Source: Omphalotus guepiniiformis (lineage: Eukaryota; Basidiomycota; Agaricomycetes; Agaricales; Omphalotaceae). Taken from it: DNA of 64,000 nucleotides. The notes beneath the pieces were generated by a model. The model had not been told where the DNA came from and ran no database searches. It saw only the letters and a list, made by a program, of their open reading frames with translations. Both the position numbers and the translations under genes were made by a program. This document shows positions 9,254 through 19,762 of this stretch, piece by piece. Positions within the stretch are counted from its first letter, which is position 1. The number at the start of each line of letters is the position of its first letter. The stretch covers positions 1,426,001-1,490,000 of the forward strand of contig JAQOOI010000070.1 in the NCBI GenBank assembly GCA_028554645.1, given 5' to 3'.

Positions 9254-10308
9254 GTGGATGCCATTGACATGGTGAGTTATGATTGGACGACGCCGCAGTA
9301 CAATCTGAATGGCTGACGTTTCGGCTGGCTACGTAGTGCGATATTGTGGTGCACCTGTATCAAATGAACTCCGGTCAATCGTAAGCAAGAGGCGATGATT
9401 TTAATTGATTGATACGCCTCTGATTCTGACGATCAAAAATCTGCTGTTGTACATGTAGGGGAGACCGCCCGTCCACATTGGTGTTTGGACTTGCACTTCG
9501 AGGATTGGTCGGGAGTGCGACGACCAATAAACGTGAGTTTGACTATCCGGGGATCGTCGTTGAGCTCATTGGTTCGCTTGTTTACGCGGAACAGTCGTCG
9601 ACATTAAGTGCTGTCCGGCGGTCGGATGTGATGATATCACTTTCAAAGCTTAATGTCGGAAATTTCCCGCGGTGCATATAAGGCATTTCGGCATATTGCC
9701 GAACCGAGTTAGATAATATGCAACCATATCTGTTAACCGGTTGACCGGATATAGGGATTATATGATGCTCCGCAACGCGCGCGCGCGCATCCGTGAATTG
9801 TTCAACAACTTCCCGAGCATTCATTGCACTTACTGAGTATCTATATTTTCCTATCCGTGAAACTTCGGCATAAGCTTGGACAAACTAGCAATGTATTAAA
9901 TGATGCTGCAACTAACATTAGATTATTTGTGCTGTCAATCAATCATCTATAGAAACTTCCTGTGTATGTCTTCAATACAAATGTACTCCCACTGGCAGCA
10001 ACTTGTGATCCAATCTTAGTAGGCTATTGTTAAGCAGCTGTAATCTATACTCTTAGTCTACATTTAAACCGGAAATGTTGCGAGAATCTTGCACAATCAT
10101 ATGGCTTAGTAGCACTTGCTGATGCTTTTATTCAACTAATTTCTCCGATGAACTAGCCAAGACCGAGATTCTTCCTTTATGTATCTTACCAAATCTGGCA
10201 ACAACTGCTAATATATAGTCAGACATGCACAGTAATCTGCTAATCAGGTTCCATCTTCAAGCCCCTCTACTTGAGTGACTCTTTCTCTCTATCAAAGTAC
10301 ATTCTACA
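9254..10308. other. noncoding, AT-rich; upstream region of the Plavaka transposase
   Basis: No frame of substance. A (GC)n run lies near 9777-9787. The sequence becomes AT-rich from about 9820 toward the transposase start, so the left end of the Plavaka element probably lies in this stretch. I could not identify a terminal inverted repeat. Confidence 0.45.
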
Positions 10309-13300
10309 ATGTCAAGACCTCGGAATACTCATCGGGCCTGCACTTTTTGTGGTAATATCTATCACATTCAAGGAATAAAACGACATGAACAAGCCTGTTC
10401 CACAAGAAGGCTGGAAGATACACATGATGCCTTTATAGAGAATGCAGCTCTTGCTAATAAAAGTGTGTATCATCAGACAGGTAATATATCAAGTCAAATC
10501 TTGCTGTTACATTTAAGCTTATTCATTGAAATGATTGTAGATCAGTTCATAGGTAGGTTTTATACTGTCTTGCTTGTAGTAACAATTTATAAGATACTAC
10601 TCATCTAATACAGATTCAGCTCCTTCTATACTGTCAACAGACTCTGTGGAAGAAGAACCTCAGATTACTATAGAATGTAAGTAATTGGTATCTATATCTA
10701 TGAAAACTTCTAACTTTATACAAGCCACTATCACTGAAGATTCTGGATCTATTAGTGAATCTGAAAATTATCAGACTGATGACATTAGAACTATCTATCA
10801 TCCTCATTCCAAGATGCAGACAACAGTTCAACATTTTGATGAATATGGCCTCAACAACAATCAAACATCCAGCAAACCAACTCTAGAAGAGCCATGGCAT
10901 CCATTTGAGAATAGGTTTGACTTTGAAGTTGCAGACTTTATTCTTGATAGTGCACTTAACAAGAATCAAATCAATACACTTTTATATCTTTTCCATGCAT
11001 GTGCCAGCAGGGGACAAGGGCCCACTTTCCAGAAGCATGGAGATTTGATTAAGATATGGCAGAAGGCAGAGGCTATAATGACATCTGTAGGTCTCTACTG
11101 TTTGGTAATTATTTTGATCTCACTATACCAAAATCCCAGTTCCAAAAAGTCACCATTAATGTGCCATATAGAAGTGCTCAAGAAGAATATGAAGTTTTCA
11201 GTCGTCCTTTATGGGACTGGGCTGTTGATATGCTCAGAGATCCAATTCTAAAACCTCATTTCCACTGGGATGCTATTCAACTCAGCAAATACAATGGAAC
11301 CAAATTTGTTCGCTTCTACAATGAACCATGGACAGCAAATACATGGTGGAATATTCAGGTATGCTTGATATTGTTATATGTTATTGAAATGTTAATATTT
11401 TGTTACAGAGCAGACTATCTGACAAAGATGGAAAGCCTTTATGTTTCATCATATATGCAGATAAAACCAAGTTGTCATCTTTTGGTACTGCTAAAGGATA
11501 TCCAGTTATGGGGAGAATAGGCAATCTGTCTGTAAATATCCGAAACAGTAATGGAACAGGAGGTGGAAGACTTGTGGGTTGGCTTCCTCTGGTATGAGTA
11601 TCTTATAATATGGATACAACTTCATTTATCTTATGGGTTCTAGGTTGCTGAGGCTGAAGACAGAACAGGGAAGGCTGATTTCATCAACTTCAAACGTGTT
11701 GTGTGGCACACAGCCTTCTATGAATTGCTGAAATCAATTGAACTCATCTCAAAAGAAGGAGTATGGTTTCCATTTGAGGAGAACAAAAGTCTCCATCTAT
11801 ATCCATGCATACTTGCATTATCAGCTGACTATGAGGAGCAGTAAGTATATTGTTCTTGTTTAGAACTTTAACTGATCATATTTAAAGATGTGTTATGACA
11901 CTTACTCGTGGAACAGGCTCTAAAGCACCTTGTCCAGTTTGTTTGATCCCTTACACAGAGCTTACTGACTTGAGCCGGAATGATGTGCTTCGGTCAACAA
12001 ATTCAATGAGAGCACTTGTAGAGAGTCATGATCAAAGAAGTCTTACTGAACATGGTCTCAGAGCAGTTGAGGTATGGCTTGGGAATTGGTATTTGTAGAC
12101 ATACTCTGAAACAGAAGAAAATAGAATGTTTTCTGGAAAATTGATAATTCTGATCCATATCAAGCAACTTCCTGGGACCGGTTGCATGCATATTCTCTTG
12201 GATTATTTGGAGCACACCTATGGGAAGCTTTGCAGCAAAGGGTGGAATTATTAGGAAGGAATGCCAGGGAAACTTTGGATAATCAGTATGTTCACTTTTA
12301 ATAATGAATGAATTTTAGTTTATAATTGTAATAGGATGTCTTCTCTTCCAAGATGGAGAAATCTCAATCACTTTGACAAGATATTTGGTGTATCATTTAC
12401 AGATGGAACAAAGTTTGAAGATATATCCAAGGTAGTTTCTGGTCTTATTGAATCTCAAACTGCTAACATTCCACAGCAAGTATTGTATGTACTTCATAAC
12501 ATACTCACAGAAGATGGTGATCCAGAAGGATATCTTCTGCTGAAATGTCTCAGAAGTTTTATGGAACTGGATGCATATGCTGCCTTGGACTTAATCAGTG
12601 AAGACACAATTGAAGAGGGAGAACAAGAACTCATCAGGTTTTCTACACTCATACAAGTAAGCATAATTCAACCCATTATTTCTATAGCTATGCTTTGCTG
12701 AGATTGTAGCTTAGGAGTATGAATCTGTAACTCAACCTGAAGAATCAGAATCAGAGATAGAAGATTCTGAAACACAGTTCAAGAAGTCAAAGGTCAAAAG
12801 TTGGAAATTTCCAAAAATGCACAGCCAAAGACATCTTTTTGATGATATTAGAGCCAAAGGGGCTACCCGGAATTATGGAACCAAAATCAATGAAAGCATG
12901 CATGGCCCTTTAAAGGAATCCTACCAACTGCAGACAAATTTTAAGAATTTCTCTGATCAGGTCTGTATGCATTGCTATTTATTATTATAAGAAATTCACT
13001 ATTTAACTCTCAGATCTTGAAGATTGATCATTGTGCTTATGTTGCATCTTGGATCCGCATGCATGTCAATGCCTTACAAAACCCACAAGATAGTGAGGCT
13101 GATATCTCAGAACAAGATACTCAAGTATTCCATGCAAAGTTGGGTGGTGGCAAACCATATATCTATTCATTTGAGGAACTTCAATACAAATATCAAGATG
13201 ACAGTGCCTTTGGACGGTTTAGAGTTCGCTTGACTAGGTTCCTAAATGCATACTTTCAAGCCAACCATATATCTTTGCCAAATGGAAAGTTACTACAGCT

Positions 13301-13948
13301 TCATGATAGTGACAAGGTATGGTAAAATTGTATATTAGTAAAGTTTCCTCATACTAAAGGTTAACAGATTAAGGAATGGCAATATCTCAAAATCAATTAT
13401 GAGTCAAAGACAGACTGGTGTCTCTTGACTGATCATCTTCGGTGCAATCCCAATTTCCACAATCATCCACGTTACGACTGTGTTATAGTCCAATATGATC
13501 AGGACACACACTTCTTTGCTCGCCTACTATTTCTCTTTGATATTGAAGTGCATGATACTCAATACTCCCTTGCATTGATTCATCCTTACTATTCACCTAC
13601 TAGAGCCACTGCTACTCAAAGACAATTGGATACTGATCTCCGACTTCACAGAGTACGAGCAAAGCTGCGCTCAGAATCAGAGTTTATTTTTATTAATTCT
13701 ATTGTTCGAGGAGCATTGCTTGCACCAGATGTGGATGCAGACTTATCTCAAGGACAGGATTTCTTTGTTATGAATACAATTGATTCAGATATGTTTTTGC
13801 GTATGAAAACTTTGAAGTACTAGTACTTATGTATTTATTATAGCTTATAGTCAGTATGAGAATTGAAGATTCAGATGTAACACAGCTACAGTGGATATGG
13901 CCAAAGCAGTGGTTTTATCCCACTAATGGTATTCAGGGTCTCCCGTGA
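10309..13948 (+). CDS. Plavaka-type DNA transposase (CACTA-related), multi-exon
   Basis: The first exon encodes a C2H2-like zinc finger (CTFCGN...HEQAC) at residues 11-30. Joining exons across GT-AG introns gives one continuous protein. Hallmarks of fungal Plavaka transposases follow: EEPWHPFENRFDFEVADFIL, SRPLWDWA, the YADKT-LSSFG-YPV block with the likely first catalytic Asp, NLSVNIRN, GGGRLVGWLP, then a CPVC zinc pair and HLYPCI. A 12-nt microexon at 10541-10552 keeps the frame between two introns. A last intron ending at a TCAG near 13855 adds about 30 residues and a TGA at 13946-13948. I find no stop or frameshift in exons, so it may be functional. The gene is visibly more AT-rich than its neighbours, as expected for a mobile element. 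Terminal repeats were not found. The family assignment is from remembered motifs. Confidence 0.82.
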
Positions 13949-14021
13949 AAGCTTGTTTAGATTTTTCTCAACCATCACCAAGTCATCACTACTCTCTATC
14001 ACTTTTCGCTCATGAACATAC

Positions 14022-15662
14022 CCAACTCATCTTCAGGTAGCTCTCAAGATGATTTGAACTCTTCTACCAATTCCTTGAGTTTTCGTGGTATTGAAGAAGT
14101 GAAGTAGTCTTGTCACAGTTGTTTCTTGAGCCAGTGTCTAACATCTCTCCAGCTCATCAATTCAATGAAAATTCAGGAGACGGGGCACATGGAGATGTTG
14201 AATCTACTGAAAGAAACTCAACTTGAGAAGGCACACTTGGAAAATGAGCTTCGGAAAGCCAAGATTGGTTTGAGTGGCACTTGTGTCATTGGGTCTAGAG
14301 CCGCAACTGTTGTCGAACCTCCGAGTCAGGCTGAAGAAGCAAACCACGATGTTGCCTTGATCAAGAAGCAGGACGAGGTCACATTGCGATCTGGAAAGAA
14401 GTTTGCTGTTGTTGCGGAACCATGGTTGAGCCCGGAGATGAATGATTACATCTTTGGGAAGCAACGTCCTGCTACGAAATCCATTCGCGATGATCGATAC
14501 GATACCAAAACATCCGAGTTAGAGGGCATAATGGCGGATCTCTACAATATGGTGCCAGAGGAGCTGCATCACCATATTGATACATGTTACCATAAATTCA
14601 TCAGGACGGTGAGTGTTGTATTGTGCAAGTTGGATCTGCTGAAGCCCGAGAATCTTCATTAGTTTAAAACTGGAATGAGTTCTGGTCGCCAGAATGCCGT
14701 TCAGCGGGCGAAGAGTTGTGCTTCAATAGTATTCAATCTCTCCAATGATGTCTTCCTCCTTGCCTCCGAACAGAAGCGTAAAAACGGTGTCCTCGCAAAA
14801 TTACTGGGTTATGACGAAGGGAGAAACAAATATGCAAAGTTACCACCCATTCTCTTTCCTGAGGCGAAGTCGAGTGCAGCTCATAAAGTCTTCCGTGGAG
14901 ACGCCCCGAAAAAGGTTTGTACCACGGTTACCTTGATCCTTTCGTTGTATACTGACTAGTTGCCGGTAGTTGCTCAAGGCAATTCTTTGGGGTGAAGCTT
15001 CGCTTGGCATGTCCAGTGGCAGAAAAACGAAGTCGACCAATGGGAACCTATGGAATTTGAAGAGTGTTTCTCCAGGAAGTATTGCATTTGTTTCAGTTTT
15101 GGTGCGTGCTCGACTTCGGTTTGCGTGAATGATATCAATGATTTGACACGACTGTTCGTATAGGCTATCTTCGTGTTGTCTCCAGACACTGAGTTCTCCG
15201 ACAAGGGAAGACATTCAGGAATCGAGTACAGCAAGCTCTTCCGAGAGTACAAGAAAATGATCATTACAAAGTTCAATACTACGCACATGCAAACGACAAT
15301 GAAGGAATGGGATGACTCTGTCTTTCCTGGATCAGACAAGCCCCGGACGCTGGGTGGTATGGACTCAGCAGGAGACTGGGATAGTGGCGATGAGTTTGGG
15401 GATGCACTCGCTGCGTTAGATGAAGATGATACAAGCGACCTCGAGGTTATAGCATCACCTGCTACACCATTGGCAGAACCATCACCAATATCCACTGACC
15501 CCTACACCAATGTCGACCACATCACAGCTGCGCTCGGGACACCCGCTGTTGATCTTGCTGTAGCCAGAGACCACGAGAATGTGAATGAGGGGACGAGTGC
15601 CGGTGATTTGCAGGTTGATGACGTTCAAGTCGAGGCAGGAAAGGAGGTTACTGAACGTGGCA

Positions 15663-15696
<34 letters not shown>

Positions 15697-15865
15697 AGGA
15701 AACAAAGCCCGAGCTACCAAGAAGAAACAACCTGAGTTGGAGCATCCCCGGGAGAGTCGAACACGGAGCCGCAACGGAAGGGTTGTTACTACGACTGAAG
15801 TGGTCCAGGATGAATTGGAAGTAACTGGTATTGGTTCTGACATTGAGCATGACGAGGCTCTCTAG
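14022..15865 (+). CDS. coiled-coil / RG-repeat protein of an expanded basidiomycete family, function unknown
   Basis: Start at ATG 14022. An intron from 14094 to about 14151 has a CTAAC branch site. Further introns at about 14608-14661, after APKK near 14915, and near 15101-15163 join to one frame ending TAG at 15863-15865. The N-terminal part contains a heptad-like coiled coil (LKETQLEKAHLENELRKA). The middle holds the conserved core (RAKSCASIVFNL, YAKLPPILFP, KAILWGEASL, NLKSVSPGSIAFV, AIFVLSPDTEFS) that I remember from large paralogous families in agaricomycete genomes, sometimes labelled DUF6697/6698 in databases; the exact number is uncertain. The tail is acidic, then has a GRGRGRGRGRGG run encoded by a GGTCGT microsatellite (about 15663-15694) and a basic KKKQ patch, suggesting nuclear or RNA-related localisation. 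It starts only 73 bp after the Plavaka stop. Confidence 0.65.
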
Positions 15866-16689
15866 ACAGTGGCAATAGTGCAGCTATGAACAATATAGTA
15901 CATTTGAATTCACATTCAACTACACACAACGTACTGTACATTGAGTCTGCGAAAATGACCCATGAGATGTGCGTGCAGCGTGCGGCGTATGAACTTGAAT
16001 CCGACCGTGATTTGACGTCGACGTTGCTCTTCATTCGTCACAAAATCTCCGACCCTTGCTTTGCTTTTCGCTTCGTGGTTCCAGCTCAGGTCCAGGTGAT
16101 AGCATTAGATGGATCACAATGACCACCAGATACATTATAGATGGACCTTTCGAGGTGGTTGTTGGCAGGTTGTTGGTATATAATAATATGAGGCTGTGAG
16201 TTCCTCTATCAATCGTCATATTAGCTCCTGCTGAATCTGTCCTCCGTCTCGCAGCTTTTACAATAATACGAACTCAAGATGACTGGCGAACAGTGGAGAA
16301 GGAACTCAACGAAACGTTCAAGATGATCATTGAAGGAACAGTGGAGGGAATTTGGAGGAGGTCGACAACACGCCGACAGGTCTACAGCAGCCCCTACCGA
16401 ATGCAACATCGAGTATGCTACTGCCTCATTTCGCACAGACTTCAAGTCTAGCAATGCACCCTATATATCATCGACGAGCGAGCTAGGGCTTGACCCGAGA
16501 AATTTCCCAGCGCTCGAGTCGACGTTGACGAATAGCTCTGGTGCGGGAGTATAGGGAACAGTGCTACGACGAACTATACCTTCTTCTTCTGCCCATCCTC
16601 ACCCGCCTCCTTCTTTTGGTATAACTCTGGATTCTGTGGTTTCCCTTTAACACGTCACCAACACTTTCGCCTTGTCATCCTCCTGTTCT
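15866..16689. other. no recognisable gene
   Basis: Short frames only (for example 75 codons at 16330-16554), without motifs or convincing splice context. It may contain the decayed 5' part of the PH-like pseudogene that follows. Confidence 0.35.
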
Positions 16690-17575
16690 ATGTAACTTGC
16701 TTCAAGTATCTATTACTCCCCAGACTGGGACCGGCACTGGCACAGACACGCAATCTCAGTCGCAAACACAGCCGACTCCCACGTCTACTTTGCGCCGCCC
16801 TGACGAAGGTTCTCCAAGGAGTCCTCTTGCCAGTGTACGCAATATGGTAGCGCTTTGGAAAGAGAGGACTCCCACTCGCTCTTGGGGAGCGGGAGACAAG
16901 GCTCGAGAAGGCAAAAGGGATCGTCTCTCTCCTACTCCCGAGTCTCGTCAGAAGCAAACACGCGATGCTGAGGCTGATTCAGGCTTGAGCCAGTGGCCGA
17001 AGAAATGGAGACTCCACTCCTGAGGCCGAGGGGCATAGGGGAAGCACTTTCAGCGCAGGAGCGGGGAGCATTGGGCTCGACGAAAGCGAATTGAACAAGT
17101 TCTTGGGTGGTAATGGTTCAGAAACGGTAGATATTCGACTTGCATCCGCCATGTATCAATCTCTCACGGTCTGTATTTGCAGCCTCTGCATCTTGGCACA
17201 CTCTACTACCTCAACGTACATGGCGAGCCTCCGTATTGGCAATAATGTCAAGCTTTACTCTATCCGCACACTCTTCTGTTGTCTTGGTTGGCGCCCACTG
17301 CCTCATCTTCAGCGGAAGGAGGGCGAAGTCCCATGGGTCGAGCAGTCGTACAACTTGATTTGGTGAATTGTTTGACGGTAGAATCCGCGTTGAGCTTGAG
17401 CCACCTAAGAGCACGAGATGACGTTGGTGCTGTTGCTGCTAGAGGACAGGACGATTCAGACTCGAGCTGGTGATGATTTGACGGAACTACTCGCCGTTCT
17501 GGATGGTATATGGCGACGTTGTCGAGAGGTTAGCTTGCGAAAGCTTGGTTGTGGATTGGACGAATATGGTTAGTT
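16690..17575 (+). pseudogene. PH-like domain protein, broken
   Basis: Frame blocks on the plus strand look like a conserved basidiomycete protein but are interrupted. SPLASVRNMVALWKER lies near 16817-16864; GLDESELNKFLGGNGSETVDI at 17072-17134 is in a shifted frame; GTLYYLNVHGEPPY at 17194-17235 is followed by a premature TAA at about 17249-17251. QALLYPHTLLLSWLAP and RAVVQLDLVNC follow in the same frame, then RARDDVGAVAARGQDD ending in a TGA, and a final shifted block VERLACESL near 17525. The alternation of beta-like hydrophobic segments with a closing amphipathic helix resembles a pleckstrin-homology fold, and I recall such PH-annotated basidiomycete proteins. At least one stop and two frame changes mark it as dead. 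Function cannot be stated beyond possible membrane or protein binding. Confidence 0.5.
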
Positions 17576-17601
17576 TAAATGACGTCTTTCATCAGTTTCT
17601 A

Positions 17602-18420
17602 TCACTTACCTGGTGTAAAGGGAAGCACTGTATCTCGGGCGCCATCACTCACCCCCTCCTTCTCATCTTTGACACGCACGCGTCGTTCTGGCTGTCCGAC
17701 CGGCTCTATTCGCACTATCCTATCCATCGAATCGCGTGACTCCATTGTCGACGTCGGACTCGGTGGTGGAGGCTGAAAAGTTGAGTTTCTCACTGAACTT
17801 CTTTTTTCATCTCCACCAATTGTCGCCCGTCTTCCTACGGTGCTTCTCTTCGGCGGCGGCGCAGGAAGACTCTGCAGCACCGGCTCTCTGCTTGCTTCGT
17901 CTACCCTCCCAGCACCCCAACTTCCCAACACTGGTGAATGCGCATAGGTCTTCAGCGTGTGCGTGGACCCATTCCAAGGTGTTCCCGGACTCAAACTCCC
18001 GACAGAAGATATCTGGGATCGTGGCGTCTGAGGCGACCTAGGTGGTGGTGGTGTACCAGAGGACCCGGATCGAACCTGACTCTGCCGCTTTCGTATGAGT
18101 TCGTCGTGTGCAAGCAGCGCATCCAGGTCAGGAGATATAGTCAACGACGCCAGTCTCGGTGTGGGTGCTAATGGTGCTGGCTGACTGTTACGTGGCGCAC
18201 TGGGTGGTAACATAGGAAGTGGAGTTAATTCGCGCAACACGGATCGTGGAAGGAGGCTCCTCGGAGATGCATCTGAATGCGTCGCGTTTAAAGGTGACTC
18301 GGTAACATTTGGATGACCTGGTTGAAGGTGCCGGTAGGGGTGTAGCCGCAGACTGCCATTCGACCTGTACGACGGCGGCGAACCCGACAGATACAGGTAT
18401 CGGCTCAGGTGCAAGTACAT
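17602..18420 (-). CDS. Ser/Pro-rich hypothetical fragment
   Basis: A 272-codon open frame, rich in Ser, Pro, Arg and Thr, with proline clusters such as PPPPRSP and a conserved-looking helix SPDLDALLAHDEL. Codon-level organisation looks protein-like. Just before the stop, a GTAAGT donor follows the PFTP codons at about 17613, so the stop may be intronic and the real gene may continue to the left, where the PH-like pseudogene lies on the other strand. To the right, a second frame (18188-18526, starting MNVTGEPVFSEL) may be an upstream exon in another phase. I cannot build a clean model. It is either an unrecognised gene or a gene fragment left by rearrangement. Confidence 0.35.
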   Translation of the reverse strand: MYLHLSRYLYLSGSPPSYRSNGSLRLHPYRHLQPGHPNVTESPLNATHSDASPRSLLPRSVLRELTPLPMLPPSAPRNSQPAPLAPTPRLASLTISPDLDALLAHDELIRKRQSQVRSGSSGTPPPPRSPQTPRSQISSVGSLSPGTPWNGSTHTLKTYAHSPVLGSWGAGRVDEASREPVLQSLPAPPPKRSTVGRRATIGGDEKRSSVRNSTFQPPPPSPTSTMESRDSMDRIVRIEPVGQPERRVRVKDEKEGVSDGARDTVLPFTPGK

Positions 18421-18702
18421 TGTACGGCGGTCCTCGTCCGGGGCTCAGAAGCTCAATTGTGGTGGAAGGAGATGAGTCAGAGAGGTTTATGAGCTCAGAG
18501 AAGACTGGCTCGCCGGTAACATTCACCTGATATCCCTGTACTTCGCCTCATCACGAACCGCCGTAATATCAAACCGAAGCCGACGAGGTCATTTAAAATT
18601 GCTTCGCCCATATCAGCTGGCAATTTAGGTATTATAATTTGTGTATATGTAAATATGGCACGCCAACTTGATTAGTTGAACCGCATCCCCTACTAAATAT
18701 AC

Positions 18703-18781
18703 ATCTCTATAGAGTAGTGGTAAGTCTTCTTGTATAATTTCTAGTATTAATGTAAGTGCGCGAGTTCGAATCCTACCGACG
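18703..18781 (+). other. tRNA-like relic or SINE head
   Basis: An A-box-like TAGAGTAGTGG (18710-18720) and a B-box-like AGTTCGAATCC (18763-18773) have tRNA-like spacing, and CTACCGACG follows where the 3' acceptor strand should be. The T-arm stem and the 5' acceptor strand do not pair, so this is not a working tRNA. An AT-rich tail of about 120 bp follows, as in tRNA-derived SINEs. A decayed tRNA gene is the alternative. Confidence 0.45.
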
Positions 18782-19027
18782 TTTGTGAATAATTTTCAAT
18801 TGAATGAGTAACCTGATTACATAATCATACTAACGGTAATAGTAATATAATAATAGTTAATAGTTAAGCAAATAGATAAGTGGGTACACAGAAATGAATA
18901 CTATATAAGGCGAGAGGATCTACAGTGCAATGTAATTAGGTACATACAAATTGAAACGCGGTATTCTTTTTCTAATACACAGGGCACTACCTTATATAGC
19001 CTTATATGGGCGGTAAAATGGTGCTAT

Positions 19028-19152
19028 ATATGGGGTCATATTTACCCCATATTTACTCCATATATGGCTACTCCCGGCCGAAGGATCTGACATGCGCACA
19101 TGCTTATAAAGCCCCATATATGCTACTTTATATAGGATCATATGGGCCGGGA
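19028..19152. repeat. palindromic ATATGG-rich cluster
   Basis: A 9-bp perfect hairpin with a 7-nt loop (ATATGGGGT/ACCCCATAT) lies at 19028-19052. An 8-bp inverted pair TCCCGGCC (19072-19079) and GGCCGGGA (19145-19152) encloses 65 bp. CCATATATGG-like palindromes are scattered around. This may be a small non-autonomous inverted-repeat element. No target duplication was identified. Confidence 0.4.
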
Positions 19153-19762
19153 ACTTTCCTCCAATATGCGCATATTTGGCCTAGTAGCCCCTGACGACCA
19201 TTTATAACTAAATATGTACAAATATTCTTAAAATGAAATTTCCGACAAAGATGCCAGAACGCTACGGACGTTAGTGGATCACCAGGTAGGATTGCGGATG
19301 CGATTTGAATGGAGGTTTCAACGTGCCGACTTTTTGATTCCCCCTTGTCTTTTAGCCCCGTGTAATCAGACAGGTGTGAACAAACGTTGATGCTGATTAT
19401 CATGCTGGCTTTCTTTCACTGGCAGGTTTACTGTAGTACGATGTATGTATCTAAGTATAGGATGTATCAATAGCAACGTCTGTACTGTATTGTGAGAAGT
19501 GATCAGTATTTTGAGGGTTCGAATCAAGGACTTGAGCCTGAGGTTGTTAAAAAAAGACTCGGCATCTTTTCGTGCATCAGCCACCACCATTCCCTTCCCT
19601 TGTCTTATACACCCATCATCTCCAAGGGTTCCCCTTTGGCCGTCTCTCTTTCATTCCTTTTGCTTTACGACTATCTTATTCCAGCTGGTCTGTAAAACCT
19701 TCTTTGTTTTCACTTCAAGACAATTCATTGGCGAAATTCGACTCGAACGAGAACTTGGAAGG

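Noticed and set aside
9770..9795. (GC)n run as a Z-DNA or origin element
   Set aside because: Only about ten bases and no supporting structure nearby.
15653..15700. CRISPR-like short repeat
   Set aside because: It is a coding GGTCGT microsatellite giving an Arg-Gly run, without spacers.
19500..19530. B-box-like GGTTCGAATC suggesting another tRNA
   Set aside because: No A box at the right distance and no pairing acceptor or anticodon arm.
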